Part shown: in pieces, positions 33,441 to 45,085 of the stretch
Layout of the letters: the number at the start of each line of letters is the position of its first letter
Position numbering within the stretch: the first letter of the stretch is position 1
DNA from: Pseudeuparius sepicola
Lineage: Eukaryota; Arthropoda; Insecta; Coleoptera; Anthribidae
Length of the DNA: 64,000 nt
Direction: 5' to 3'
Assembly (NCBI GenBank): GCA_963920635.1
Contig: OY987301.1
Span: 57,666,560 to 57,730,559 of the forward strand
Notes under the pieces: model-generated
What the model was told of the DNA's origin: nothing
Seen by the model: only the letters and a program-made list of their open reading frames with translations
Databases searched by the model: none
Program-made: the position numbers and the translations under genes

Positions 33441-36320
33441 TGTTCTAAAAAGAGAACAATGTATTTTTATTTATTCAAGTTACCCACATTTTGTAAAAAA
33501 TAATTTTAGAAGTTTTTCCAGTAACATAGACATACGCAAACGTATGTCACTAGGTTTGTCTATTCACTGAGGGCCACTTGGGACATATTTCTTGACAAAT
33601 AGACATTATTCGGAGAATTTTAAAATATATTTAAAAAATGCTTTTTTAAGGGTTTAGCCTTTTGTATAAACACATTCGAGATCCATGGACCATTTACTGA
33701 AATTTCTTCGGCTTATAACTTATTTATTTCAAGAGTTAACGAAAAGCTTCTGAACAAAATATGTGAGCAAAACTGATTGCTTGATCCATACTCTTAACAG
33801 AATTTGGAAAAATGCCGCGGCTAAGTGGATACTCTCTTAGCCCTTAAAAAAAGTTATGCAATTTCAGCAGGCAATGTAATATCACAAGCGCTAGATATTT
33901 CTTGCGCTAAATGCCTTGTAAGTTTTCTTAGGTAACTAATGAACTTTACCCACAGTTATCGATTTAACTAATTTCACAACGCACTACAGGTAAATGTTTT
34001 GCCTATAGTGCTCCGCTCCAATTCGCTTTCGGGATTTTATCAGAAGATAAAGGGACCAATTTATATTTGTGACCTTCATAGGCAAAATACCACTAAGTAG
34101 ATGCATTATCGCTGAAATTATCACCTGATTGGTTAATATTTTAAAAATTATGTCATTTTATTAGTTTATGGATGACAGGCGTTGAATTCTCATCAAAATA
34201 TAACGTTTTCGAGAGATTTGATACTACTAGCGCTACCGCAGATTATTTTTAATCCTTCGTGGTATTATACCCCAGAAAATTACAAAGTCGAATTACAAAG
34301 TAAAATTACAAAGTCGAATTACAAAGTATAATAATAATATAAGCGGGTAGTAAAGAATTCGTGCGCACGGCATGACAAGTACATCTGGTTGCATACATAT
34401 AGCTCCGTGCACTTACGAAGTAACCTTTCAATTACAGAATTATGACCTATGGTAGCAATTCCTTTTATTACTTGGCGGCGGAAATAACTTGCAAACATAT
34501 TTTGGGTTCGGACAATAAAAATTGTCTAAAAATGTTTAATGAACTTACCTAATTACTTCAGAAAGTAAAATATTGCATGCTAATTTTATATTTCCTGGAT
34601 ATCGTTAGAATTTTATAGTAAACTAGTTACCTACCTACCTCTCTCCGAGATTTTTCCAGTCCAAACTTCTACATTTCCACTTTTAATTACCAAAATTAAA
34701 GAACTTCCATTCACGTAACCACCATCCGTTTCCCATCTGCCAAAGAGGACTTGTTTGATTACTCCCCCTGGAACTCTGAATATTCACAGGGTGTTCTTAT
34801 CAGTTGAAAGTTCAAACGCTACTTCCCTGCCTAAGCTTCGATGAAACGGAGCGAGACAATATTTTATTTAGGGATTATTGGCCCAAGTCGGCGAAAAATA
34901 AATAATGAAAGGCGGATTTTAGCTCTTCTTGGTCTCTAGAAAATATATTGTATAGATGGCCGGCCTAAGAAATATTGTCTGTTTCCGTTTGTATAGGAAA
35001 ATAACAAAAATGATGAGTATAAGTGTTCAAGGTGAGATGTAAAAAACCCATGTAGGGGTATTTTCAATATCTCTATACGCTTTTTTCTCTTTATGTCTAG
35101 TTTATTCAAAGTTTTTTCCAGAAATTGCACCAGGCACATTTAGGTACATACGTTTTGTAATTTAGTACCTAATCTAACATAATATATTTGAATGGATATT
35201 TTTCTTAGTTCAGAAAACCCTCTTGCCCCTGAAACTCAGCCCCTGTTGTTCGGAAATAGGTACTTTACGATTGTTGTATGATATGACAGGCTCAAATATC
35301 TAACAAATTCCTTTTACCGCTTGGTAAAAAAATTTCTCTTATATAGCGGCTGTTTAAATTTATTATGCGAAGACTCTATATACTTTTGTCCCACTGTTAG
35401 TGTCTTAAAGGGGAAAACAATTTTTTCATTAACTCCAAAGCATCAAACTCGAAATACTCCGAGGGTAGTCTTATATCGTAAAAGTTACTTCCGTGCTTAA
35501 AGTTGGATAAGAAAGCGGGGCAATATTTTATTTAGGGATTATTGACCTGACTCGGGATGCATGTTGAATGACAAAGTTCTGGATGGAAAGCTCAGAAGGC
35601 TGGATGAACCACCTAAAAGGGACTTTCACGTAATCCATTAAGAGATGGACAAACAAATCTTGTTCCGAATAGTAGAGGATTTGTGTCAAAGACACGAACA
35701 GAGATCAGGATAATGTTTTCTTTAGTATAAGGGCTGTCCCAAGAGGGGATGATAATTTAGTTTTTAGGCGTCATGTTTCTGTTATTACGTCACGAAATTT
35801 AAGTCTTAATTTCATGATAAATACAGGATACCTACATGCGGTAGACGAACTTTATAACGATGATCTTTTGTGGCGGCAAAGATATATACAACCTATACAA
35901 CCTAGATATGCAGAAACACCTTCTCCTCTTAAAAAGTGAGATTTGCGTCATCTAGCTATAATAAGTATAAACCTGTATTACCTAGTCATGAACCGATGGC
36001 GCTGGGAGTATCGTTCGCGCCTAATATTAACCAGGCCACGCGCCGAGAAAGTCGCCTCACCAATAATGGAATAATGCTAATAAGCATAACTATAAGTACA
36101 TATATTATTCTTCAAGTAAAAATAGTCCTTTTGCAGCCAAAAATAATTGTATTTTGAGATTTTAAAGATACATTTTGTCATAAACTTTTTTAAACTTTTT
36201 TGAAAATATGTGTTTTTTTAATTAAAATATGAAAAAAGGCCCCCTTTTTATGCAAATTGAAACATCGGGATTTTTAAAGATATTCTGAACAATGTGACTA
36301 ATAATAGAAGAAATTTATGT
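33441..36320. other. About 2.9 kb without a recognised gene; small repeats only
   Basis: At 34278-34325 a 13-16 bp unit, 'attacaaagtcga', is tandemly repeated about four times. A block 'caatattttatttagggatt' with similar flanks occurs at about 34857-34900 and 35521-35560, a direct repeat some 660 bp apart. No coding region was supported. Confidence 0.45.
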
Positions 36321-36322
36321 CG

Positions 36323-36433
36323 AAATTCCTGGGTGTCTACCGTATAATTGAAAATTTAATTTAATATAAAACTGAATAATATAATAAATTAAATTACTAA
36401 ATTTTCAATGATATGGTAGACACCCAGGAATTT
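36323..36433. repeat. Near-perfect 111-bp palindrome (possible MITE or hairpin)
   Basis: 'aaattcctgggtgtctacc' followed by 'gaaaatttaattt' on the left is inverted on the right ('ggtagacacccaggaattta'). The two arms of about 45 bp have few mismatches around a short AT loop. No target duplication was recognised. Confidence 0.75.
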
Positions 36434-36965
36434 AGATATAAAATTGACTAAATCTACCGGGAACTAATACTAATTAGAAGAAATAGAAATGACAAAACAA
36501 TTCGCAGTGGGTAATGGGCCTTTCCCATTACTTTTTTCGTTTTTTTCGCTTTCTTTATGTGTAATGTCTTCAAGGTCTCAAAAAAGCTCACCGTTGTTCC
36601 TTTTTTCTCTCCTAAACTAAGCTAAAAATCAGAATTGAAATTTGAAAATAAGGTTAGTGCTGACGTCAGCAAGAGCCCGTACTGGGGGTTTCTTTTTGAT
36701 TTCCGGCTAAATTATTTAAGAGGTTTCTTACCTATTCTTTAATGGCAATTATGAATGAAAGGGATAATACTTACTTCATTGAATTTATTATACTGTATAT
36801 TGCTTTAATTCTATTATATTTGATTAGGTATATGCCTAAATAGGATGTTTTTTGTTTATGGTAGTAGACTAAAAGTGCCTACGTGTCGACTTAAGAAATG
36901 GGCCTAAAGTCTAAGAAGGTCTAATGGTAGGATTATCTGTGGTCTAACTAACGATTTTCAAATTA
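36434..36965. other. Spacer, nothing recognised
   Basis: AT-rich; no supported feature. Confidence 0.4.
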
Positions 36966-38650
36966 GGAAAAGTTTGTTTACCTGGATATTATTGATATTA
37001 CGAACTTGCGTGATGCACTTGAGCAACTAAACTTTCTGTATTCCAGGAATGTTATTATTGTAGGCGATTTCAAAGTACCTCACTTAGTTTTAGTTCTATA
37101 CAAATTTTCTGAAATACATTTAGTTTTCAACAATATAATAACATTGTCAGTGAAAATGGAAAACTCTTGGACTTGGTTATATCTAACATTAATTGTGAAA
37201 TCGAGAGAGATATTATATACCATTGGTACCAGATGATGTCCGCTATCAACCTGCTCTAATAATTGGTTTTCTTAATTTTAATTGTACAAAAAACCTATTT
37301 GCAAGCAATGTTGCATTTAGTTCTTATAACTCCAAAAAAGCAAATTTAAATCTTTTGAATAGTATTTGGCATCATCGGGAGTTCCACAAGGGCCAAACTT
37401 AGAACCACATTTATTTGTAATATTTATTAATGATCTCATTTCAAATATGTCAAATAAACTTATTTTTGCCGATAATTATTCCAAATTTTTCTATAGCATC
37501 TCTGGTAATAATGATTGTTTGATATTGCAGAGTGATCGTGTTGCGCAGTGTTGTGTTAATAATGATTTGACTTTAAATGTGAGTAAATGCATAATTGTAT
37601 TTTTTACGCGGAAAAAGGTGGCCCATTTATTCACTTATACTTTGAATAATAAATGTATATCTAACTCGTTGTGATAAAGTAAAGGATTTAGGAGTTTTTT
37701 TGACTCACTGAGATTTAAGATCACATATCTCTCAAATTAAATCAAGCCTCTAAGGCTTATGGATTCATAATTAGAAACTGTGTGTCCTTCACCAACATTG
37801 ACGCACTAAAATCTCTATAGTAATATTACTGTTACGTCAGATCTAAACTGGAATATGCATCAGTTGTATGATGTCCTTATTATGTTTATAAGTTACAGAT
37901 TGAAAGAATTCAGAAAAAATTTCTGAAATTTCTGGGTTTCAGGGTTGATGGGATATATCCAGAGACAAAGATAATCTTTGGTGGCGGCAATCGACCGTTG
38001 CTACCTTGCTATATCTCCGCCAGGACAGTACTTAATAAACCCATGTCTGCAAATGCTAGAGAAACTTGATAAAAATAACACGTCTTAAAATTCTATATCT
38101 ATCGGAAACCGAAAGAAGCTATAAACACAATTAATGGAATTTTTTGGGGACACATCGCGGCCTAACATTTATGCCTACTCGACAAGTGATGCAATCCTGA
38201 CTTTTAATACTTTCACACTTGAATAATCAGTCCTCTATTCGGTATCATTTCTCTGTGATGCAAGTAAGGCGTTCAAATGTGTGTCTCGCTATATTTTCAA
38301 ATTATTTGGATTATAGGTAATTTGTGAGCATCGGAAAGTGGACGCTTACGGACCAATTACAAAACACCATTTAATGTCCTTCTTCATTTACGAGTTCTAA
38401 ATCCGATATTTTAGCATTAGTTGAAACTAACCTTAGCTGCTCTTATGTCCAGATGTGTGTCCCATAATGCATTATTCAGGAGAATCCTCATTTATGTCAT
38501 ATTTCCTTTATTAAAACGTTTACAACTAAGATATTTGACCTGATTGACAAAAGCATATTGATAGTTCAATAGTTTCTCTCTTCCATGGCCGACTGGAAGT
38601 TCGTAGGTAATTGAGATTCATTGTAATGAAAAAATAAACAGTATCATTTA
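36966..38650 (+). pseudogene. LINE fragment: endonuclease and reverse transcriptase pieces, heavily mutated
   Basis: The first part (about 36990-37260) reads LRDALEQLNFLYSRNVIIVG then DFKVPHL, an endonuclease block. A jump at about 37360 leads straight to SSGVPQGPNLEPHLF, NKLIFADNYSKFFYS (degenerate FADD box) and LNVSKC. Further on, with shifts, come DLGVFFD and KLEYASVVW-like patches. The catalytic second aspartate of the ADD box reads N. The central linker and early RT motifs are deleted. The 3' end, with AATAAA near 38632, is duplicated at about 41697-41813. Confidence 0.8.
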
Positions 38651-38718
38651 TAATAAGGATGTAAGATTAGCAAGTGTAAATATAATAATTACAAGAAAAG
38701 GTGATAATGGGCAAACAC
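38648..38718 (+). repeat. Direct repeat flanking the mariner-like element region, copy 1
   Basis: 'aataaggatgtaagattagc' to 'gataatgggcaaacactc' recurs at about 41629-41692 with a few differences. It is one side of the rearranged LINE tail described at 41629. Confidence 0.7.
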
Positions 38719-38816
38719 TCAAAGTTAACAAAAAGAAAAAAACTAGTAACCGCATACACGTGTTTCATGCTATTTGACAATCATCAGTACGGTGTAACAT
38801 TAACCAAATCAAAATA

Positions 38817-41464
38817 CAGGGTGGTTCACTTTTATGTGGTAGGACTTTAACATTAGATAGAAAAAGATAATCTAAAATGAAAATTTTATATCAACATATA
38901 TCGGGGAAAGCTTAGTTTCCGAGATACAGGGCGTTGAAGTGTTGGAAAAAATATGAAGTATTTTTTACACTGTCCGAACCAGTGGAGATATTTAAACCAA
39001 ATTTGATGTGTAGTACCACCTTTTTGACTACGATATTTAGTGATAATATGAAGGTCCTGAAATAACCAGTGGTGGAGTTATGGGTTTTCACTATCACTAA
39101 ATTTAAAAAGTAATTAGTACGGACCTGTCTCACATCAACGTAAATTTTTTTTTCGTAAAGTTCTTTCAATTCTCTACAAAAAGTGTATCTTGACATTTTT
39201 TTGTATCTGCCACGGTTGTGTAGTAAATAAATTATTTCGTTTCCATCTCAGCCTTTTTGCCTAAAAATGTGTTTTCTAAGATTATTGATAAATATCGCAA
39301 ATAACAGAAATTAATTATGGAACACTTATCGGATTCAGCTATTTTATTTTTAATTTTATGGAAACAATTTTAAAAATAAACTGGCACTTGGTTTGAGGTA
39401 CATTACTTTATTATCATTTTAACATTTTTATCAAATCTAGTATTATTTCTTAATAATTTTTATAATTCTAAATTTGTACAACATTCAACAATTGTTCAAA
39501 ATGTGATCCATTCTGTTGCACACATAATTCACTTCGACGCCTAACGGATTGAACAGCATCGATTAAATTGCCATTTCTCAATTCATCGCACGCATTTCTG
39601 ATACGATCAATAAGTTGTTCCCTTGTTTCTACAGGAGTCGCATAGACTTGTTCTTTTAAAAATCCCCATACGAAGAAGTCCAGAGGTGTTATGTCCGGAG
39701 AACGTGGTGGCCAAGCGACCGGTCCCCCTCGTCCGATCCACCTATTTGGAAAGTTATTATTTAACCAGTTCCTCACATTTCGGTGAAAATGTGCAGGACA
39801 GCCGTCAAGTTGGAACCAAGCCAACAATCTTAAGTTTAAAGGAATGTCTTCCCACATATTATTATGCTCAGCTACTAAAAACTCCAAAAAATTGTCACCA
39901 TTCACTCGCTGTGGCAAAAAAAAGGGTCCAAACAGATGATGGTTGTACAGTCCAATCCAAACATTGACACTAAATTCGACCTGAAAATTTCTTGGCCGGA
40001 TTGCATGTGGGTTTTCTTGTGCCCAAATATGCTGATTATGAAAGTTTACTACTCCACGACGAGTAAAACACGACTCGTCCGTCCATAAAATGTTATTTAA
40101 AAATTGTCTATTTCCTTCAATTGACTCCAAAATCCATCGGCAAAACACTAATCTTCTTTCTGCATCGCCGGGCCTTAAACCTTGTACGGGTTGTAGATGA
40201 TACGCATGCCTGTGATCTCTTTTTAAAGCTCGCAAAATTGCAGACTTTGAAACACGTAGGGCCACTGACACTCTTCTGCTACTTGTTGTAGGATTCCTAT
40301 CGAATTCACGAAGAATCTCATTGTTGCGTCTGACTTGTTGGATATTGTTTTCATTTCCTCGTTCGACGATTCTAGTTCTCAGACCGCGAGTTCTGAATTG
40401 CCGGTGCATGTTAACAAACACCGAGGGACGCGGATGGCGCCTATTTGGAAATCGCCTCCGGTATTCTCTGGCTGCTTCCGCAGAGTTCCCATTTGCAACT
40501 CCATAGCAGAAATGGATGTCAGCCTGCTCTTCATTTGTAAATTGGAACGGCATTTTAATTATGAACAAAGACAAACTGCGGCGCTGCTACGTTCATCTAC
40601 TGGATGACAGATTATTGTATTATTAACTGTCAATAAGATTTTCTTTTCCATGGCACACTTATCTTCACCAGTACGGCGATGCAGAAAGGACATTAGTATT
40701 TTTCCGATGGATTTTGTAGTCAAAGGAAATAAGACAATTTTTAAATAACATTTTATGGGCGGAAGAATCATGTTTTACTCGTCGTGGTATAATTTAGAAT
40801 TCTACAAATTTAGAATTATAAAAATTATTAAGAAATAATACAGATTTGATAAAAATGTTAAAATGATAATAAAGTAATGTACCTCAAACCAAGTGCCAGT
40901 GTATTTTTAAAATTGTTTCCATAAAATTAAAAATAAAATAGCTGAATCCGATAAGTGTTCCATAATTAATTTCTGTTATTTGCGATATTTATCAATAATC
41001 TTAGAAAACACATTTTTAGGCAAAACAGGCTGAGATGGAAACGAAATAATTTATTTACTACACAACCGTGGCAGATACAAAAAAATGTCAAGATATACTT
41101 TTTGTAGAGAATTGAAAGGACTTTACGAAAAAAAAATTTACGTTGATGTGAGACAGGTCCGTACTAATTACTTTTTAAATTTAGTGATAGTGAAAACCCA
41201 TAACTCCACCACTGGTTATTTCAGGACCTTCATATTATCACTAAATATCGTAGTCAAAAAGGTGGTACTACACATCAAATTTGGTTTAAATATCTCCACT
41301 GGTTCGGACAGTGTAAAAAATACTTCATATTTTTTCCAACACTTCAACGCCCTGTATCTCGGAAACTAAGCTTTCCCCGATATATGTTGATATAAAATTT
41401 TCATTTTAGATTATCTTTTTCTATCTAATGTTAAAGTCCTACCACATAAAAGTGAACCACCCTG
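38817..41464 (-). mobile_element. Complete mariner-like DNA transposon with 662-bp inverted arms
   Basis: TA target sites (38815-38816, 41465-41466) bound a 2648-bp element beginning CAGGGTGGTTCACTTTTATG. The left arm (38817-39478) and right arm (40803-41464) are the same length and nearly identical, differing at only a few bases, so insertion was recent. Between them lies one intact minus-strand transposase gene whose last 11 bases sit inside the left arm. This is the only structurally intact DNA transposon in the window. It could mobilise in trans the non-autonomous CAGGGTG elements if they share arm binding sites. Confidence 0.95.
39468..40574 (-). CDS. Tc1/mariner-superfamily transposase, DUF4817 HTH type, DD41D-like
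   Basis: This intact 368-codon frame would cut and paste the surrounding element. A second methionine at 40551-40553 (MPFQFTNEEQ) is the more likely start, because homologues of this type begin there. The N-terminus (FTNEEQADIHFCYGVANGNS, FPNRRHPRPSVF) is a DUF4817-type helix-turn-helix, followed by a second DNA-binding region (residues about 75-135). The catalytic blocks are ILWTDESCF, FQLDGCPAHFH and WPPRSPDITPLDFFVWGFLK. I count 41 residues between the second aspartate and the D of LDF, hence DD41D by the mariner convention. The C-terminus is normal. No stops or frameshifts are present. The stop TAG lies at 39468-39470. Host promoter and nuclear localisation are not evident. Confidence 0.95.
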   Translation of the reverse strand: MSLFIIKMPFQFTNEEQADIHFCYGVANGNSAEAAREYRRRFPNRRHPRPSVFVNMHRQFRTRGLRTRIVERGNENNIQQVRRNNEILREFDRNPTTSSRRVSVALRVSKSAILRALKRDHRHAYHLQPVQGLRPGDAERRLVFCRWILESIEGNRQFLNNILWTDESCFTRRGVVNFHNQHIWAQENPHAIRPRNFQVEFSVNVWIGLYNHHLFGPFFLPQRVNGDNFLEFLVAEHNNMWEDIPLNLRLLAWFQLDGCPAHFHRNVRNWLNNNFPNRWIGRGGPVAWPPRSPDITPLDFFVWGFLKEQVYATPVETREQLIDRIRNACDELRNGNLIDAVQSVRRRSELCVQQNGSHFEQLLNVVQI

Positions 41465-41628
41465 TATAGGCATGATTTGGGAAGCAACAAATGAAGTCCA
41501 GGCAGGAGCCAACAGCACATTTGCAGCTTCAGTCAGCACATCCCCTATTTTGGGGCTTGTACTAACATCGCCACGGAGGCTGCTAAAGCGACCTGCGTGG
41601 AAATCTTCATAACCCAAGATACAATGAC

Positions 41629-41815
41629 AATAAGGATGTAAGATTAGCGAGTGTAAATGTAATAATTACAATAAAAGGTGATAATGGGCAAACACTCTGA
41701 TTGACAAAAGCATATTGACAGTTCAATAATTTTCTCTGTTCCATAGCCGACTAGAAGTTCATAGGTAATTGAGATTCATTGTAATGAAAAAATAAACAGT
41801 ATTATTTATGTTTTT
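41629..41815 (+). mobile_element. Duplicated LINE 3' end with flanking repeat, copy 2
   Basis: 41629-41692 repeats 38648-38718. It is followed at once by 'tgattgacaaaagcatattg' and 118 bp matching the LINE 3' end at about 38541-38650, including AATAAA. In the first copy the order is LINE end then repeat; in the second it is repeat then LINE end. This is consistent with a tandem duplication split by later events. Confidence 0.65.
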
Positions 41816-42636
41816 AATTTTCTACTTTTTTATAATATATCTAAACACATTCGAATAAAAATATTGTAGGATACGCTGACGAAAAGTAATTTTTCGCACT
41901 ACTGCGGTTCGCCAGCCTAGACTGCACCTCGACCGCCTCATTACCTACAGTTTTTATTTTCAGCAAATATATTACCTTCCCACAGTATCGAATATTTTTT
42001 TAGGATACCTCTACAGCACTGGAGATTACTGAAGAGATGTCTGCAAAACGGTTTAAGCATTATAAACATCAACGATCTAAAGTATTTTTCGAAAATTATT
42101 TGAACTATAAGTAATTTGCAACTATGTATTCAAAAATATTTTTGATTTACAAGCGTTTATTACAAGCATCTATTATTTATTTAACTTGCAATGTATGTAT
42201 ATACGTATTGTTTGTTTGTTTAAGTAGGTCAAATCTTGCAAGGTGAATTAAAACCACTTCTTGACTTGACATCCGGTTGAACTGAAATTTTGCATACAAT
42301 TTTAGTTGTAGTGACAATACAATATGCAATACTTAATATTGTAATACTTTCAAAATGGCCGCCGCTCCAAGAGGTCATATATGATGTATTTTTTTGTCAA
42401 CCTCCTTAATATGGGTGTCATATGAAAGGGCTTGAAGAGTGAAACACCACAAAGTTAGTAACAAATGAAAGGATTTGAAGAGAAGAAAACGATAAAGTTA
42501 GTAACATTACACTAATTTCAATATGGCCGCCGTCAGACTAAATTTCTTTACCACCCTCCTAACATGAGAATAAAATTAATAGAATAAAATTAATAGGTAC
42601 ATAAAATAAAATATAAAAAACCTTTTTCAAAGCAAT
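41816..42636. other. Spacer with two 'atggccgccg' blocks
   Basis: A paired motif, 'aaaatggccgccgctcc' at about 42353 and 'atatggccgccgtcagac' at about 42523, each precedes a similar 'cctcctaa..tg' segment. This suggests a short internal duplication of about 170 bp. No gene was seen. Confidence 0.45.
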
Positions 42637-42640
42637 TTAA

Positions 42641-42897
42641 GCCATGTACTAAAACGAATAAAATAAAGGTTAGGTTTTCGTTAAGATTTGCGACAAATTT
42701 TTGTATATGTAAATTGTAAAGAAAATACATATTTTGGCAAGAAGGCACTTGCTTATCAACTGTCCAATAAATTTAATTGGTACCTACTTTTATGGACATT
42801 TCGCGCGACAAGCTTTTTGATTGACAAAAACGCAATTTGGCATTGAACTATCTTAAAACGAAAACCTAAACTTATTTTATTCGTTTTAGTACATGGC
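42641..42897. mobile_element. 257-bp MITE with TTAA target duplication
   Basis: TTAA at 42637-42640 and 42898-42901 flanks 44-bp inverted arms starting GCCATGTACTAAAACGAATA. There is no coding capacity. The duplication type matches the element at 13174-13499, but the arm sequence is unrelated. Confidence 0.75.
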
Positions 42898-43134
42898 TTA
42901 AATAAAAGCTTGTTTTTAAAAGAATTTTTTGTCTTTTATTTTTTATTTATTTTAACCAATTTTTGTGTATTGCAATAATTACTTATACGTAACTTTACAC
43001 TACAATACTGGGGGTTGTAATATAAATTTAATAAATATAATAAAACAAATTCTGCGAAATTATTGACCACTACGAATTTCAGCAAATAGTAACAAAACCA
43101 GCTACGAGTAGGATAACTCAGAGTAAATTCAGCC

Positions 43135-43620
43135 TACTGGATGTTATAGTGTGCCCGAAAGACCGAAGCGTTAGTGAATTTATAGCATACACTATCATGA
43201 TTCTGATCACTTTTCTGTGTGTTGTAGATTATCACTTGGCGTTGAAAATGTAAACAATCCTCATTTTTACAGGTATATCGCTATTTAAAAAATTTCCACT
43301 GTGAATATTTCAAGTCCGATTTGAAACACCTTAATCTTGATCAACTCTTTTGAATGCAATGATATTGATGATAAAGTAGCTTTCTTAACCAAATCTTACT
43401 TGCCCTATTGAAATACCACGCCCCTTACATCACAATAATTAAGATAACTAAAGAAGGCACCATGGTTGACGCACACATTGAAGCTCATGACATGATGAAG
43501 TTGCATGATAGAGCACTTCAAAGATATAAAAAATAAAACTATCTGGTCATTGGGGTATTCCAAGTCACTTACAATTCAACAAAAACTGCACTAGCGAAGG
43601 AAAAACGAGCGTATAGGTAC
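43135..43620 (+). pseudogene. LINE ORF2 fragment: endonuclease end and linker
   Basis: Frames on the plus strand read LLDVIVCPKDRSVSEF-like and HYHDSDHFSVCCRLSL (endonuclease terminal SDH block). APWLTHTLKLM, DRALQRYKK and LAKEKRAY-like patches follow, typical of the linker between endonuclease and RT in jockey-superfamily elements. Several frameshifts and stops interrupt it. It may come from the same family as 36966-38650, which lacks exactly this section. Confidence 0.65.
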
Positions 43621-44040
43621 TTATAGTCCCGGTGCCGTCAAAATAATTAGATTTCCCTCTGGACATTTATATAGAATACAGAGACAAGAGACAGAGTTAC
43701 TCATTATCTTAGCGATAATGAGATTACCGATTTCTTGGTAAACTCGGGGAGCTCTTCTACAACGAAATCTTTCAACGACTAGACTCTTTAAATATGTACT
43801 TATTCTCAAATTGCTGTCCTTATCGAGTATCCCTTGCATTTCCCATATTATATCTTCCCAAATCTTGAAAACTTTATTATGTTCAAATTATTATTATTCA
43901 TATCATAACACAAGAATGCAAATTAATCTAGTTTCGGCTTTAAAATACAGAATTAAGAAGTAGGATCATCCTACACTTTTACAAAAAAAATAAGACTACG
44001 AAATATAGGTACTTTTTTTTTACTTTTTTATAAATTAAAT
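43621..44040. other. Spacer, nothing recognised
   Basis: One minus-strand frame of 72 codons (43621-43839) has no recognisable motif. Confidence 0.35.
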
Positions 44041-44510
44041 TCTTTTTAATACTAGGAATAATGAGGTTGACAAACACCAAATTAATGATCATGCAATAAC
44101 ACCTACTGCTACTAATAGCATAGGTGAAAGAATTTTTTACAGTTCTTTGCTATTTATACAGGATCTAACTCCCAAAATTTTTAAGACATTTAAAAATGAG
44201 AATGTAAAAATAGCGTAAAAAAATATTATACCTTAAAGATAAAGCACCTATTATAAATCAGTCAAATGTGGTTTATTGTATCATTTTATAATAATTATTA
44301 GGTATTGTGAATTAAAATATATTGAACAAACTTCACAAAATTTAAATAATACAATATCGGGACACAAAAGTGACGCCAGATTAAATAAAAATACATCTGT
44401 TCTTTTAGAACATATATTAAATACAGGACACAAAGCAAAATTTTATGAAATTAAAATTTTACATAAAGGAAATAATTTAAATAAATGCTTTTCTTGAGAT
44501 GGTTGAAATA
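44041..44510 (+). pseudogene. Penelope-like element 3' fragment (GIY-YIG module)
   Basis: A degraded section (KIFKTFKNENVKIA) precedes CELKYIEQTSQNLNNTISGH, SDARLNKNTSVLLEH and LNTGHKAKFYEIKIL, the GIY-YIG plus histidine pattern of Penelope-like elements. YIEQT replaces the usual YIGQT. Reverse transcriptase motifs are absent. Stops interrupt the first part. The same-strand hairpin at 45048 fits as its 3' terminal region. Confidence 0.8.
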
Positions 44511-45039
44511 GGTAAATAAAGAAAAAAAACTCAGTGAACAAAAGAACTGATATTAACGATTTAAGTCATATATTCATTCTTATATTTTATTTCTTGATAG
44601 TAATAACCAGTAACTAACATACAGCATAATCTTAGGTATAACCTATACCTACTGCTGTATTTAGGCGTCTGGTATAAATTATATTCTATGATGGATTGTA
44701 CCACATTCTTTACCAAGTTTCAATTCAACTTTGACATATAACTTAAAATTTAAAAAACTTCAAACTTTTTTGGATATAATTTTTTAATTTTTTGTTTTCT
44801 AACCTGTTGATATGGTTGAATTTGTTTTGTTTTGTTTTTCGTAAACATATGAATAATACCTATTGATAATAAATTGTTTAAAATATTTTTACATATTTAT
44901 AATATTTTTTATGAAAGCTATCAAAGCCCTCGAAGATTCCCAAAATTTACATATACGATAAAATTGCATAACTTCAATTAATAGTAAGTTGAATTATATT
45001 TTCAATAATTATTACCAATTTAACACAATTAAATTTCAG

Positions 45040-45085
45040 CCATGACGAAGGTCACATTGTTGACCGAAAGCTTAGTTTATTAAAA
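45040..45085 (+). ncRNA. Hammerhead-ribozyme-like hairpin of a Penelope-like element
   Basis: The order is ATGACGA, a stem GGTCA/TGACC with a short loop, then GAAA and GCTTAG. This reproduces the NUGANGA - stem II - GAAA core of hammerhead ribozymes, which are known from Penelope-like terminal repeats. The C before UGACGA reads A, as in the hairpin at 8200. Stems I and III were not established, so this is a remnant or a look-alike. Confidence 0.45.

Noticed and set aside
38912..39196. 94-codon frame on the minus strand, and its twin at 41085-41369 on the plus strand
   Set aside because: These are the two copies of the transposon's inverted arm read outward; no protein features.
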